Notes: a model not told the origin generated them from the sequence alone. Counted from the first letter of the stretch, positions 1-9,439 are shown. The stretch is 59,758 bases of DNA from an uncultured Lachnospiraceae bacterium (GCA_948470905.1 CAOKQK010000009.1:1-59758), one strand, 5' to 3'. Made by a program: numbers and translations.

Positions 1-856
1 CATTTAAGACTGCCTCCCTGACTTCCCCATCCAGTCCCTGACCAAAATAGTCCCTGGGGATTCCGATGCGCATTCCCTTTACATCCCTTTGCAGAGCTGA
101 TGTAAAATCCGTATCCTCCCTTTTTACAGAGGTAGAATCTTTGGGATCATGGGACGCGATCATCTCCAGAACCGCCGCACAGTCCTCCACATTTTTGGTA
201 ATAGGGCCGATCTGATCCAGCGAAGACCCATAGGCGACCAGCCCGTACCTGGAAACAGTGCCATAAGTAGGCTTCATGCCAACCACGCCGCAATAAGAAG
301 CAGGCTGCCTGATAGAGCCTCCGGTATCGGAACCCAGCGCAAAAAAACACTCTCCCGCGGCGACAGCGGCGGCAGAGCCGCCGGAAGACCCTCCCGGCAC
401 ATGCTCCGTGTTGTGAGGGTTCCTGGTCACGCCATATGCGGAAGTCTCCGTGGTAGAACCCATGGCAAACTCGTCCATGTTGGTCTTTCCAATGAGGACC
501 GCCCCTGCCCTTTCCAGGTTCAAGACCGCCTCCGCTGAATAAGCGGGCACGAAATTGCCCAACATCCTGGACGCGCAGGTGGTAAGCATGCCCTCTGTGC
601 AAAGGTTGTCCTTGACTGCCACAGGGACCCCCGCCAGGGCTCCCGTAAGCTCTCCGGAGTCAATCCTTTCCTGAACCTCCTCCGCCCTTTTCAGCGCCCC
701 CTCCCGATCAATTGTCACATAGCAGTGATACTCCTTCTCCGACCTCTCTATCTGAGAAAGAACTGCCGCCATCGCCGCAGCAGCAGTGGTCTTCTTCTCT
801 TTGATCGCCCTGCCAAGCTCCACCGCGCTCAAGCTTAAAAGCCCGCTGTCATCCAT
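1..856 (-). CDS. gatA: Asp-tRNA(Asn)/Glu-tRNA(Gln) amidotransferase subunit A (partial)
   Basis: Subunit A of the GatCAB amidotransferase, the amidase that frees ammonia from glutamine for conversion of Asp-tRNA(Asn) to Asn-tRNA(Asn) and Glu-tRNA(Gln) to Gln-tRNA(Gln). Read on the minus strand from ATG at 856, with a good ribosome binding site (AAGGAGGG), the protein runs 285 residues and is cut by the window edge; the family is usually near 490. Amidase signature residues are visible: the Lys of VAVKDN, the [12 protein letters not shown] serine-rich loop, and [12 protein letters not shown] with the catalytic Ser. It lies 51 bp after gatC in the same operon as aspS, and gatB would be expected next, outside the window. 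Confidence 0.95.
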   Translation of the reverse strand, partial: MDDSGLLSLSAVELGRAIKEKKTTAAAAMAAVLSQIERSEKEYHCYVTIDREGALKRAEEVQERIDSGELTGALAGVPVAVKDNLCTEGMLTTCASRMLGNFVPAYSAEAVLNLERAGAVLIGKTNMDEFAMGSTTETSAYGVTRNPHNTEHVPGGSSGGSAAAVAAGECFFALGSDTGGSIRQPASYCGVVGMKPTYGTVSRYGLVAYGSSLDQIGPITKNVEDCAAVLEMIASHDPKDSTSVKREDTDFTSALQRDVKGMRIGIPRDYFGQGLDGEVREAVLN

Positions 857-907
857 TTTGATCCCTCCTTATTCCAGTTCCCATTTATGGGAACCTGTCC
901 GCCTTCC

Positions 908-1201
908 TCACTCAAAAGTTTTCGGCACCACAAACATATTATCCTTTTCACCTGGCGCATTCCGCAGGATCCTGTCACTTTCGTCTCCATTGGTGACAAT
1001 GTCCTCACGGAACACGTTCTGCACAGGAAAGATATGGGACATGGGCTCTACTCCCGAAGTATCCAGCTCGTTCAGCTTGTCAATATAGTCCAGCATCCTG
1101 CCCATATCTCTCTTAGCAGCCTCCTTCTCCTCACCGGATAATTCCAGCTTGGCAAGGATGCCCACATATTCTATTGTCTCATCACTTATCACATTTGCCA
1201 T
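908..1201 (-). CDS. gatC: Asp-tRNA(Asn)/Glu-tRNA(Gln) amidotransferase subunit C
   Basis: Small subunit C (97 residues), which wraps around GatA and stabilises the GatAB complex. The open frame extends further upstream, but ATG at 1201 gives the canonical start MANVISDETIEYVGILAKLEL, preceded by a weak AGGCG. Family hallmarks are LAKLELSGEE near the N-terminus, the MLDYIDKLNELDTSGVEPM centre and a tail with R.D.V...D.... N-AP....FVVPKTFE. It sits between aspS and gatA on the same strand, which fits the tRNA-dependent transamidation operon. Confidence 0.93.
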   Translation of the reverse strand: MANVISDETIEYVGILAKLELSGEEKEAAKRDMGRMLDYIDKLNELDTSGVEPMSHIFPVQNVFREDIVTNGDESDRILRNAPGEKDNMFVVPKTFE

Positions 1202-1293
1202 TATACGCCTCGTTTCTGCGCTCCGCGCGCCCGCTTCCGGCGCCGCCTGCCTCTGCGACCGGCTGCTCCATTTTCCACATTTTTCCCGCATAT

Positions 1294-3057
1294 TTAATCC
1301 CGAACTCTGATATGCACTTCCCGAAGCTGCTGCTCTGTCACCTCTCCCGGTGCGCCGCACATCAGATCCTGGGCGGAGCCGCTCATGGGAAAAGCGATGA
1401 CCTCGCGGATATTCTCCTCGCCCCGAAGCAGCATCAGCATGCGGTCCACGCCGGGCGCCATGCCCGCGTGCGGGGGCGCTCCAAACTGAAACGCCTGATA
1501 AAGGGCACCGAATTTGTTCTTCAAAACCTTCTCATCGTAACCGGCAATGGCAAATGCCTTTACCATAATGTCTATGTCATGGTTCCTCACAGCGCCGGAG
1601 GACAGCTCCACGCCGTTGCACACAATGTCGTACTGATAGGCAAGAATATCCAGGGGATCCTGTGTCTCCAATGCTTCCAGCCCTCCCTGGGGCATGGAAA
1701 AAGGATTATGGGTAAAACCAAGCTGCTTCGTCTCCGGATCCAGCTCATACATGGGGAAATCATTCACATAGCAGAAACGGAAGGCATTCTTCTCAGTCAG
1801 TCCCAGCTTATCACCCAGCTCGTTCCGGATCTTTCCCGCGTAAAAGCATGCCCGCTCCTCCCTGTCCGCAATGAAGAAAATGGTATCTCCCGCGGACAGC
1901 CCCGCAAGCGTCCTGAGTTCGCCCTTTAGCTCCTCGGGAATGAACTTGTCAATGGGGCCTTTATAAGCAAGATCCTCCGCCACCTCCAGATAACCCAGCC
2001 CGCCCATGCCCAGGGAAACGGCAAACTGCAGCAGCTTCTCATGAAAGCCATTACTCATCTTGGCACTTACCTTGATGGCGCGGACCGTCCTGCCTAAGAA
2101 GGGCTTGAAGGTGCATTTCTGGAAAAATTCCGTCAGATCCATGATCCGCAGAGGATTTCGCAGATCAGGCTTATCCGTGCCAAATTCCAGCATCGCCTGC
2201 CTGTAGCTGATCACAGGATAAGGCGCCTTGTCAACTTTCATTCCCTCCGGAGCGAATTTTTCAAAGACTGCGGTGAGCACCTCCTCCCCCACGCGGAACA
2301 CATCCTCCTGGGTAGCAAAGCTCATCTCAAAATCAAGCTGGTAAAATTCTCCGGGAGAGCGGTCCGCCCGGGCGTCCTCATCCCGGAAGCATGGCGCGAT
2401 CTGAAAATACCTGTCGATACCGGAAACCATCAAAAGCTGCTTATACTGCTGGGGCGCCTGGGGCAGCGCGTAGAATTTGCCCTTATATTTGCGTGAGGGC
2501 ACAATATAATCCCTTGCCCCTTCCGGCGAGGAGGCACAGAGGATAGGCGTCTGAATCTCCACAAAGCCAAGCTCCGTCATCTTCTGCCTCAAATATGCGA
2601 TCACCTGGGAACGGAACAGGATATTGTCCCGCACTTTTGCATTTCTCATATCCAGATAGCGGTATATCAGACGTACTTCTTCCCTGGTTTCCCTGGAGGT
2701 CATCACCTCAAAAGGAAGCTGCTGATACACCTTCCCCAGAACCGTGATCTCATGAGCCTCCAGCTCAATAGTCCCTGTAGGAATCCTGGGATTGTAAGTC
2801 TCCTGATCACGCTTTTCCACCAGACCCTTAACGCTGATGCAGTTCTCTTTTGTAAGCCCTTTCAAAAGCTCTGGCCTGCGGATCACCACCTGCAGCACGC
2901 CGTACATATCCCGCAGGTCAATAAAGGACACCCCGCCGTGGTCACGGATGTTCTCGACCCATCCCGCCATCCTGAGATCCTGCCCGATATTCTGCTCTCC
3001 GATCCCGCCGATGGTCATGTCCCTGTAGCAATTCTTTACCCCTGTGGTCTTTTCCAT
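1294..3057 (-). CDS. aspS: Aspartyl-tRNA synthetase, probably non-discriminating
   Basis: Class II aminoacyl-tRNA synthetase of 587 residues, bacterial type: an N-terminal OB anticodon-binding domain, the catalytic core with motif 2 (FRDEDARADR), a GAD insertion of about 120 residues, and motif 3 (GMAPGVDRMLMLL). Start chosen at ATG 3057 because AGGAGAAGATT precedes it; the longer frame to 3147 lacks a site. His40 in IRDHGG is the position where His rather than Leu has been linked to relaxed tRNA(Asp)/tRNA(Asn) discrimination in other bacteria. Together with the gatCA genes directly downstream, this suggests it charges tRNA(Asn) with Asp for GatCAB to amidate. That role is inferred; the enzyme family is certain. 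Confidence 0.95.
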   Translation of the reverse strand: MEKTTGVKNCYRDMTIGGIGEQNIGQDLRMAGWVENIRDHGGVSFIDLRDMYGVLQVVIRRPELLKGLTKENCISVKGLVEKRDQETYNPRIPTGTIELEAHEITVLGKVYQQLPFEVMTSRETREEVRLIYRYLDMRNAKVRDNILFRSQVIAYLRQKMTELGFVEIQTPILCASSPEGARDYIVPSRKYKGKFYALPQAPQQYKQLLMVSGIDRYFQIAPCFRDEDARADRSPGEFYQLDFEMSFATQEDVFRVGEEVLTAVFEKFAPEGMKVDKAPYPVISYRQAMLEFGTDKPDLRNPLRIMDLTEFFQKCTFKPFLGRTVRAIKVSAKMSNGFHEKLLQFAVSLGMGGLGYLEVAEDLAYKGPIDKFIPEELKGELRTLAGLSAGDTIFFIADREERACFYAGKIRNELGDKLGLTEKNAFRFCYVNDFPMYELDPETKQLGFTHNPFSMPQGGLEALETQDPLDILAYQYDIVCNGVELSSGAVRNHDIDIMVKAFAIAGYDEKVLKNKFGALYQAFQFGAPPHAGMAPGVDRMLMLLRGEENIREVIAFPMSGSAQDLMCGAPGEVTEQQLREVHIRVRD

Positions 3058-3070
3058 AATCTTCTCCTCA

Positions 3071-3231
3071 TCATCCTGTTGACGTGTTCCATGACTGCTG
3101 GAAATTGCTTTCCTCTGCGGCATATTCCATTGCACGGGTCTGTGCATAAAAAAGCGCTTCTACGAAGCACTTGCAAATTCGCTTCGCGAATTCGGAATGC
3201 AGGCTCCTGACGGAGCAGTTTCCTATAAGGT
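3071..3231 (-). other. Leader segment between T-box terminator and aspS
   Basis: About 160 bp of untranslated leader. It contains small inverted repeats (AAGTGCTTCGTAGAAGCGCTT-like near 3148-3170 and GCGAATT/AATTCGC near 3175-3195) but no credible gene. Upstream of the T-box, 3571-3730 shows nothing I can assign beyond the expected promoter area. Confidence 0.4.
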
Positions 3232-3270
3232 AAAAATAATCCCGGAACACAGCTGTCACTGTATTCCGGG
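3232..3270 (-). terminator. T-box regulatory terminator
   Basis: Stem CCCGGAATAC / GTGTTCCGGG around a GTGACAGCT loop, followed on the minus strand by ATTATTTTT. It lies directly after the T-box core, so it is the conditional terminator of the aspS leader. Confidence 0.85.
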
Positions 3271-3570
3271 ACGAATGTCTTCCTACATCCGCGGTACCAC
3301 CCGCATTGATAAACCGGAGCCTCTGTCGAAGTCAGAATCCTGACCCTCAGCCAATCCCGGCCTATCCTCTCTCACGCTTAACGCACGCCACGTGCAAACC
3401 TAGTATGGGACAGCTCTGCCACATTCCTGCGACTGCCGCATAAGCCTCTCCCCGTTCGGAAAGCCTGCTCCAGAGTGTTCCCTATATCAGCTTTACGCTG
3501 ACAGCGCTCTCAGTCGGTGACGCCGTCTCCCTGTCGTTTCCCCTGAAAAGAGTCTCCTTCACTGCATTTT
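3232..3570 (-). ncRNA. T-box riboswitch leader of aspS-gatCA, possible two-codon (Asn/Glu) type
   Basis: The T-box core GGGTGGTACCGCGG is present on the minus strand at 3289-3302, followed by a rho-independent terminator at 3232-3270, 175 bp before aspS. Uncharged cognate tRNA would pair with the T-box bulge and favour the antiterminator. In the Stem I 3' strand the sequence GGGAACACTCTGGAGC (about 3467-3482) holds a candidate specifier GAAC (rc of 3477-3480), which can be read as GAA (Glu) or AAC (Asn). No Asp codon is clearly placed there; GAT a few bases upstream is the main alternative. Exact Stem I boundaries were judged by eye. Confidence 0.88.
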
Positions 3571-3730
3571 AAATATGTGAGTAATCCTACCACATTTTCC
3601 TGCTCTTTGCAAGATAAAGCTCAAAAATCCGTCAGTAAATGACAGTTCCTGTAACGGTTCAGAGACTTCTCTCAACTGTCACCAGTCCCTTAACCTGTCT
3701 GAACCGCTGCACAGCCCTGCAGGCAGCTGT

Positions 3731-4960
3731 CTACTTGATCCAGCCCCAGCATATCCCGAGGTATTCCGCACAAAAGTACATCCCGCGCAGCCAGGTCAGC
3801 AGTGCCCCCGCAAACAGCGGCCATTCCAGGTCTTTGCGCTCTTTTAATATTTTGCCTGCCAGGGACAGTATCACACAGATGCACAGCACCATGGTGCCGA
3901 AGGAAGCTCTGTCAGGATAATGCGGCGACAGCACGAACGCTCCCCATGACAGCAGGGCGCAGAACAGCAGCAGGACATTCCGTCTGCCAAGAGACTGCTT
4001 CAGCACAAATCTGCTGACAATGACCATGCCTCCCAGCACAAGCAGGGTAGGGAACAAATATTCCAGCGCCCCCTTGCATTCCGCGTAACTGCGCAGATAA
4101 AGCTTCCACACAAAACCATATTCCCCTCCTATCTGTCTGTTTCGCACGAAATTGCCCGGCGCCGCTATACACATGATGCTGCCCAGCAGACAGCCGACGT
4201 TGCCAAGCACCATCCACAGCCGGATCCCCCGCTTCTCCCTGACTGCCATAATGATCACAATCAGGCTTAAGATCCACACTGCCGGCCCCATGTTTTCATT
4301 GCTCCACCCTGCGAGAATACTCAGGGGAATGATCCACAACGTAATCCCTTTGAGATCCTTTTTCTCTGTCACCGTACCGGAGCCGCCTGCAGCCGCGGCT
4401 CCCTTTTCATCCGGCAGTTCCCTCAGATAACAAAAGCAAAAAAGCAGGATAAATACCGTGATATACAGATAGTTGGCAGCTCCCGACTGCCAGAACATGC
4501 TCATGCGCCAGTTGGCATTCAGCCCCAGGGGCATGGCGAAGGCTGTGAAATATGCCGCATACCTGCGGTTTCCGGACACAAGGCAGATCATTCCCGCAAG
4601 CAGAAGCATGAACACAACATTCAATATGTCCGCAGCCATTTCCCCTGCGCACAGAGTCAGCTGAAGGATCGTATGGGTCATTGTCCTGCCGCCCCAATTA
4701 TTATAATGCCATATCTGCGCGCTTATGATATCCCTCAGGGAAGATAATGGGCTGTCCTCATACAGCACCGTGGAATACCACAGATCGTCCATCATGAACG
4801 AAACTTCCCTGTGGGTCACAAATACCACCACAACAGACAAAACCATCAGCAGGCATGACACTGCCTGCAGCCCCGGAACTTTCTTCTTTCCTGTCTTCAT
4901 TCCTTCCAATATCCTCACACAGGCAGCCGCTTCCTTACGGAGACCTGCTGCCCCATACAA
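3731..4960 (-). CDS. Polytopic membrane protein, DUF6056-like
   Basis: A 409-residue integral membrane protein with about ten hydrophobic segments and no enzyme motif I can name. The region after the first helix (FMMDDLWYSTVL, then WHYNNWGGRTMTHTILQL) resembles the DUF6056 family of uncharacterised membrane proteins that look like glycosyltransferase-C type carriers with a short extracytoplasmic Asp-containing loop. The frame opens with TTG at 4960, 12 bp after dapL, with AAGGA three bases away. ATG at 4900 is an alternative, but its GGAAGG is almost touching the start. It is probably co-transcribed with dapF-dapL. Function unknown. Confidence 0.7.
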   Translation of the reverse strand: MYGAAGLRKEAAACVRILEGMKTGKKKVPGLQAVSCLLMVLSVVVVFVTHREVSFMMDDLWYSTVLYEDSPLSSLRDIISAQIWHYNNWGGRTMTHTILQLTLCAGEMAADILNVVFMLLLAGMICLVSGNRRYAAYFTAFAMPLGLNANWRMSMFWQSGAANYLYITVFILLFCFCYLRELPDEKGAAAAGGSGTVTEKKDLKGITLWIIPLSILAGWSNENMGPAVWILSLIVIIMAVREKRGIRLWMVLGNVGCLLGSIMCIAAPGNFVRNRQIGGEYGFVWKLYLRSYAECKGALEYLFPTLLVLGGMVIVSRFVLKQSLGRRNVLLLFCALLSWGAFVLSPHYPDRASFGTMVLCICVILSLAGKILKERKDLEWPLFAGALLTWLRGMYFCAEYLGICWGWIK

Positions 4961-4972
4961 GATTCCTTCATG

Positions 4973-6187
4973 CTACATTCTCCTGATCCTGTCCACCGCC
5001 TCTACGGTATTTTCATAGCTTCCAAAGGCTGTCAGCCGGAAATACCCTTCGCCGCTTGGCCCGAAGCCTGAACCGGGCGTGCCCACCACATTGACATTCT
5101 CAAGCAGCCTGTCAAAGAATTCCCAGCTGGTCAGCCCGTCCGGGGTCTTCAGCCAGATATAGGGCGCATTGATGCCACCGGAAACAGTGTAGCCTGCTTC
5201 CTTTAAGCCGTGATAAATATAGCTTGCATTGTTCATGTAATAGGCAACCTGTTCTTTCAGCTGTGCTTTTCCCTCCTGGGAATACACCGCCTCTCCCGCG
5301 CGCTGTACGATATAAGGAGCACCATTGTACTTGGTTCCGTGACGCCTTGCCCACAGGGAATGCAGTGCCACATCCCCGCATTTCAAGTCCCTGGGCACGA
5401 CAGTAAAGCCCAGCCTCACGCCGGTAAAACCTGCGTTCTTGGAAAAGGACCTAAGCTCAATGGCACAGTTTCTCGCCCCCTTACACTCATAAATACTGTG
5501 GGGAATATCCGGCTCGGATATATATGCCTCATATGCCGCATCATAGATAATGACTGCCCCCACCCTGCACGCATAATCCACCCATTTCTGGAGCTGCTGC
5601 CTCGTGACCGCAGCTCCGGTAGGGTTGTTGGGAAAACACAGGTAGATCAGATCCGGCGTCTCATCGGGAAGCTCAGGCGCAAAACCATTTGCCGCAGTGC
5701 AGGGCATATAGATCACATTGCTCCACGTCTCCCTGAACTTATCATACTCTCCCGCCCTTCCTGCCATCACATTGGAGTCCACATAGACCGGATAAACAGG
5801 GTCGCAGACCGCTATCCGGTTATCAGTGCTGAAAATTTCCTGGATATTTCCCGAATCGCACTTTGCGCCGTCGGAAATAAAAATTTCATCCGCCGCAATC
5901 TCACAGCCTCTCGCCTCATAGTCATTTTCGGCAATCGCCTTCCTCAGGAATTCATAGCCCAGATCGGGCGCATAGCCCCGGAAAGTCTCCGCCTTTCCCA
6001 TCTCATCCACCGCGCCATGAAGCGCCTGGATGATTGCCGGAACCAGAGGCTGCGTCACATCCCCAATGCCCAGCCTTATGATCTTTTTATCGGGATTTGC
6101 CGCGCTGTAAGCGCTGACCTTCTTTCCAATGGCGGAAAAAAGATAACTTCCCGGCAGTTTTAAGTAATTTTCATTTAATTTGTACAT
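4973..6187 (-). CDS. dapL: LL-diaminopimelate aminotransferase
   Basis: PLP-dependent class I/II aminotransferase (404 residues) that converts tetrahydrodipicolinate directly to LL-diaminopimelate with glutamate, bypassing the succinylase or acetylase routes. Characteristic segments are [14 protein letters not shown] near the start, [43 protein letters not shown], and the PLP lysine in [15 protein letters not shown]. The start overlaps the 3' end of dapF by 13 bp, so the last two enzymes of diaminopimelate synthesis are translationally coupled. The product feeds lysine and peptidoglycan synthesis. Confidence 0.96.
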   Translation of the reverse strand: MYKLNENYLKLPGSYLFSAIGKKVSAYSAANPDKKIIRLGIGDVTQPLVPAIIQALHGAVDEMGKAETFRGYAPDLGYEFLRKAIAENDYEARGCEIAADEIFISDGAKCDSGNIQEIFSTDNRIAVCDPVYPVYVDSNVMAGRAGEYDKFRETWSNVIYMPCTAANGFAPELPDETPDLIYLCFPNNPTGAAVTRQQLQKWVDYACRVGAVIIYDAAYEAYISEPDIPHSIYECKGARNCAIELRSFSKNAGFTGVRLGFTVVPRDLKCGDVALHSLWARRHGTKYNGAPYIVQRAGEAVYSQEGKAQLKEQVAYYMNNASYIYHGLKEAGYTVSGGINAPYIWLKTPDGLTSWEFFDRLLENVNVVGTPGSGFGPSGEGYFRLTAFGSYENTVEAVDRIRRM

Positions 6188-7152
6188 GTGATCTCTCCCT
6201 CAAACACCGTGACGGCAGGCCCGGTCATATAGACCAGGTTCTTTTCCCTGTCCCACTCAATCTCCAGTTCACCGCCCAGCAGCCGGACAGTGATCTTATT
6301 TTCCGTCAGACCGTTCAATACGCATGCCACCGCCACAGCGCAGGCTCCCGTACCGCAGGCCAGCGTCTCTCCGGTCCCGCGCTCCCAGACACGCATAAAG
6401 ACATTCCGCCTGTCAGCCACCTCCACAAACTCCGTATTGGTGCGCTTGGGAAACCTCTCATGGCACTCAAAGCCCGGGCCGGTCTTCTCCAGATCAAGCC
6501 CCGCCACTCCCTCCGTAAAGATGACGGCATGGGGATTCCCCATAGACACACAGGTCATACGGTATTCTCTGCCATCCACCAGGATTGGAGCGTCCACCAA
6601 CATTTTCCCGGCTGCCTTCTGGGTTACAGACGCTTCCTGGCTTTCTGGCGCTTCCTGGTTTTCTGGCACCCTCTGGCTTTCTGGTGCCCCTTGGCTTTCG
6701 GGCGCTTCCTGGCTTTCTGGCGCCACAACAGGAATCAACACAGGATCCAGAATCGGGCTCCCCATGTTGACGCGGACCTTCCTGACAACGCCTCTGTCAC
6801 TCTGCATCCCGGAAGCTTTCTCCACCGTCAGATCCAGATACTTAATCTTTCCCGCACTGACTACTGTGATATGTTCAGAGTCCGTCAGGCCTTTGTCGAA
6901 GACAAACTTTCCCACACAGCGGATGCCGTTGCCGCACATTTCTGCCCTGGTACCATCCGCATTGAACATCTCCATCTCAAAATCAGCCTCTTTAGAAGGA
7001 TTAATAAAAATCACTCCGTCGCCGCCAATTCCAAAATGTCTGTCACTGAGCCTTCTCACCAGATCCGGCTTTTCCTCCTGTCTGATTTTTTCCGTAAAAC
7101 CATTGACATAGACATAGTCATTGCCACATCCCTGCATCTTTGTAAAACGCAT
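6175..7152 (-). CDS. dapF: Diaminopimelate epimerase with a hexapeptide-repeat insertion
   Basis: Converts LL- to meso-diaminopimelate. Both catalytic cysteines are present in their usual settings: MCGNGIRC in the N-terminal half and [11 protein letters not shown] near the C-terminus, together with the start [16 protein letters not shown]. Start at ATG 7152 with AGGAGGTATT in front. At 325 residues it is longer than the usual 270-280. The excess is a Glu/Pro/Ser/Gln-rich insert at about residues 144-175, made of APESQx repeats, placed between the [12 protein letters not shown] strand and the [14 protein letters not shown] strand. The insert should be a surface loop. The gene overlaps dapL and lies 50 bp after the ANTAR gene. 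Confidence 0.95.
   Translation of the reverse strand: MRFTKMQGCGNDYVYVNGFTEKIRQEEKPDLVRRLSDRHFGIGGDGVIFINPSKEADFEMEMFNADGTRAEMCGNGIRCVGKFVFDKGLTDSEHITVVSAGKIKYLDLTVEKASGMQSDRGVVRKVRVNMGSPILDPVLIPVVAPESQEAPESQGAPESQRVPENQEAPESQEASVTQKAAGKMLVDAPILVDGREYRMTCVSMGNPHAVIFTEGVAGLDLEKTGPGFECHERFPKRTNTEFVEVADRRNVFMRVWERGTGETLACGTGACAVAVACVLNGLTENKITVRLLGGELEIEWDREKNLVYMTGPAVTVFEGEITCTN
6631..6720 (-). repeat. 18-bp minisatellite inside dapF (5 units)
   Basis: Five 18-bp units beginning at 6631, 6649, 6667, 6685 and 6703 (plus-strand unit CGCTTCCTGGCTTTCTGG with changes). They encode the hexapeptides [24 protein letters not shown] and APESQE. All units keep the reading frame. Confidence 0.9.
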
Positions 7153-7168
7153 AATACCTCCTGATTTT

Positions 7169-7198
7169 CAGTTCCGCCTCTTGTCTCCTACGCCCCCA
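7169..7198. repeat. Partial copy of the 105-bp structured repeat (left flank only)
   Basis: The stretch between dapF and the ANTAR gene matches the left flank of the structured element at 55663 (AGTnCCGCCTCT, five variable bases, CCTACGCCCCC) at about 24 of 28 positions. The hairpin part is absent, so it is a truncated copy. Confidence 0.5.
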
Positions 7199-7202
7199 CT
7201 GT

Positions 7203-7748
7203 TTACCTCTTCATTGCCAGCACCATCAGCGCCGTCTCCGCCATATTGGTCCCGCTGTCCATGCTGCATTTCTGCAGATAGCGGTGCGCCTCCTGTTCCG
7301 TTAGATGGTTTCTTTCCATCAAAAGCCTCTTTGCCTCCCTGATTGCCGTTTCTTCCTCCGCATTCCGCACTCTGGGTTGCAAACGCGCCCTGCGCCGGCG
7401 CCGCTCAATCCCCTCAGCCATCATACCCACTGTGCTGACAAGGTCATTCACCTTAAGAGGCATGGTCAGACACACAATGCCGCTTCCTTCACACTCACTG
7501 ACCAGGCGGCTGGAAGCGATCAGCAGCATATCAAATCCAGACGGCAAAAGCTCCTGCACCTCAGAACACACCATGTCCAGAAGCTTGTAACCGCAGATCA
7601 CAATGCCATCTTTCATTTCATCCGCCTGGCTGATGACCTGCGCACCCGTAGTACAGACGCCTGTCACCTGAAATCCACTGCGCATCAAAATATTCTTGAT
7701 GCCTTTGGCTTCCTCCAGCTTTGGCAGCGCTACAATAATGTTCGTCAA
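7203..7748 (-). CDS. ANTAR-domain response-regulator-like antiterminator
   Basis: A 181-residue protein with a receiver-like N-terminal half (about 1-115) and a C-terminal ANTAR RNA-binding domain (about 125-181) with EEETAIREAKRLLMERNHLTEQEAHRYLQK, the three-helix AmiR/NasT type. The phospho-acceptor Asp is not obvious in the receiver-like half, so it may be a pseudo-receiver. ANTAR proteins bind paired hairpins in nascent leaders and prevent termination. It follows glnA on the same strand, and glnA has a leader terminator, so glnA or other nitrogen genes are the likely targets (inference). The start is TTG at 7748, 8 bp after AAGGAGG. Confidence 0.85.
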   Translation of the reverse strand: MTNIIVALPKLEEAKGIKNILMRSGFQVTGVCTTGAQVISQADEMKDGIVICGYKLLDMVCSEVQELLPSGFDMLLIASSRLVSECEGSGIVCLTMPLKVNDLVSTVGMMAEGIERRRRRARLQPRVRNAEEETAIREAKRLLMERNHLTEQEAHRYLQKCSMDSGTNMAETALMVLAMKR

Positions 7749-7845
7749 ATGCCCACCTCCTTATTCTAAGCCAAACGGGACTCAAATGCCCCCAGAGCCA
7801 AGGACCCCGAAGCAGGTTGACAGATTGTCAATCCTGCAACGCGGC

Positions 7846-7900
7846 AAACTGAATGCGCCCATAGGACGTATGGTATTTGACCCTCACGGCATTCGCCAAA
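7846..7900. repeat. Dispersed hairpin repeat, copy A
   Basis: In the 210-bp gap between glnA and the ANTAR gene. Outer stem GAATGC (7852) / GCATTC (7890) encloses inner stem CCATA (7860) / TATGG (7870). A second copy is at 30391-30442, about 80 percent identical over 46 bp; it keeps the inner stem, while the loop and outer stem differ. Confidence 0.65.
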
Positions 7901-7958
7901 GCCTCAGAGAAGTAAGCTTCTCAGACTCCTCCTCTTTTCCCGCGGGAATAAAGAGCTT

Positions 7959-9290
7959 TTAATATCTGTACAGGTACTCCTGCAGCTCCCACTCAGACAC
8001 ATAGGCGCGGTATTTCTGCCATTCTTCTTCCTTCGCCGCAATATAATTCCTGGTGATGTGCTCCCCCAGCACATCTTGGATAAAAGTATCCTTTTTCAAT
8101 TCCTCCACGGCGTCTATCAGGGTTCCGGGAAGGCTTTCAATGTTCATTTTACTCCGCTCGTCTTCCCTCATTGTAAAAATATTAAAATCAACCTTAGCGG
8201 GCGGCTGGACCTTGCCTGCAATCCCATCCAGACCCGCCTTAAGGCAAACCGCAAGGGTCAGATAGGGATTCGCGGAAGGATCCGGACTTCTGAGTTCAAT
8301 CCTGGTCCCATTGCCGCCTCCTGCAGGAATACGGATCAAGGAGCTTCGGTTGATATCACTCCACGCGATGTAAACCGGTGCCGCGTAGCCGGGCACCAGC
8401 CGCTTGTAAGAATTAACCAGCGGATTGGTGACAGCCGCCATACCCTTAATATGCTTCATGATTCCGCCTATAAAATAATACGCTTCCCTGCTCAGCCCGT
8501 TTGGGTCGCTCTCGTCCTGAAAAATATTCCTGCCGTCCCTGTGCAGGGACATATTGATGTGCATGCCGGAACCATTGACACCGTACTTTGGCTTGGGCAT
8601 AAACGTGGCATGCAGACCGTGGCGCCTTGCAATCGTTCTCACCGCCAGACGGAATGTCATAATATTATCCGCCGTCACCAGCGCCTCATCATAACGGAAA
8701 TCAACCTCATGCTGCGCCGGCGCCATCTCATGATGGGAAGCCTCAATGATCAGCCCCATATCCTCCAGCGCCATAACTATTTCGCGCCTTGCATTCTCCC
8801 CGCCGTCCAAAGGCCCGATATCAAAATACCCCGCCTGCTCCCTGGTCTGTGTGGTAGGCATGGCGTTCTCATCCGTATTGAACAGGAAAAATTCACATTC
8901 CGGTCCCACCTCAAAGGTATAACCCATATCCTGTGCCTCCCTGACAGCACGCTTCAGCACCTGCCTGGGGTCTCCCTCAAAGGGATTACCGTCCGGGCGG
9001 TAAATGTCACAGATCATCCTCGCTACCTTGCCCTGCTGGGGTCTCCATGGAAAGATTTCCAAGGTGGACAGATCCGGGTGCAGGAACATATCGGCCTCCT
9101 CGATACCCACAAAGCCGGCAATCGCCGAACCGTCAAACATACATTTGTTGTCCAGCGCCTTCTCCAGCTGATTTGCCGTCACCGCGATATTTTTCAGATT
9201 TCCAAGCATATCCGTGAACTGCAGGCGGATAAATTCCACATCTTCCTCCTCCACCAGCCTCACAATATCGTCTCTCGTATAGTTTTTCAT
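7959..9290 (-). CDS. glnA: Glutamine synthetase type I (GSI-alpha)
   Basis: ATP-dependent ligation of ammonia to glutamate, forming a dodecamer in the cytoplasm. The 443-residue protein has the beta-grasp N-terminus (FIRLQFTDMLGNLKN), the metal-ligand region VGPECEFFLF, the ANREI-type helix, HHEMAPAQHEVDFRY, the NGSGMHINMSL segment, the ATP-site region NSYKRLVPGYAAP and the RIELRSPDPSANPYL block. Start at ATG 9290, after GGAGGAGAGG about 9 bp upstream; the longer frame to 9332 runs through the leader. Length and the clostridial setting point to GSI-alpha, normally controlled by feedback and by leader or regulator proteins rather than adenylylation. The upstream terminator and downstream ANTAR gene suggest attenuation control. 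Confidence 0.96.
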   Translation of the reverse strand: MKNYTRDDIVRLVEEEDVEFIRLQFTDMLGNLKNIAVTANQLEKALDNKCMFDGSAIAGFVGIEEADMFLHPDLSTLEIFPWRPQQGKVARMICDIYRPDGNPFEGDPRQVLKRAVREAQDMGYTFEVGPECEFFLFNTDENAMPTTQTREQAGYFDIGPLDGGENARREIVMALEDMGLIIEASHHEMAPAQHEVDFRYDEALVTADNIMTFRLAVRTIARRHGLHATFMPKPKYGVNGSGMHINMSLHRDGRNIFQDESDPNGLSREAYYFIGGIMKHIKGMAAVTNPLVNSYKRLVPGYAAPVYIAWSDINRSSLIRIPAGGGNGTRIELRSPDPSANPYLTLAVCLKAGLDGIAGKVQPPAKVDFNIFTMREDERSKMNIESLPGTLIDAVEELKKDTFIQDVLGEHITRNYIAAKEEEWQKYRAYVSEWELQEYLYRY

Positions 9291-9439
9291 GGCTAAAACC
9301 TCTCCTCCCTGACTATAGTTGCGTCCCTGCATTCCTGCGCCCCTTGAGAAAAAGGAAATTTGTTCCGCTTTCCGGGTGCCTCATCGCCCTGACCGCATGC
9401 TCCATCAGCAGCAAACTTCCATATACAGTCCTGTGCATG

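Noticed and set aside
147-602. Open frames of 129-151 residues at the window start
   Set aside because: Shadows of gatA, whose true frame is cut by the window edge.
3071-3259. 62-residue frame in the aspS leader
   Set aside because: It covers the T-box terminator and has no start signals; leader RNA explains the sequence.
8058-9296. 412-residue plus-strand open frame opposite glnA
   Set aside because: Antisense shadow of glutamine synthetase; similar long frames opposite dapL, nadE, GH95 and the solute-binding proteins were rejected for the same reason.
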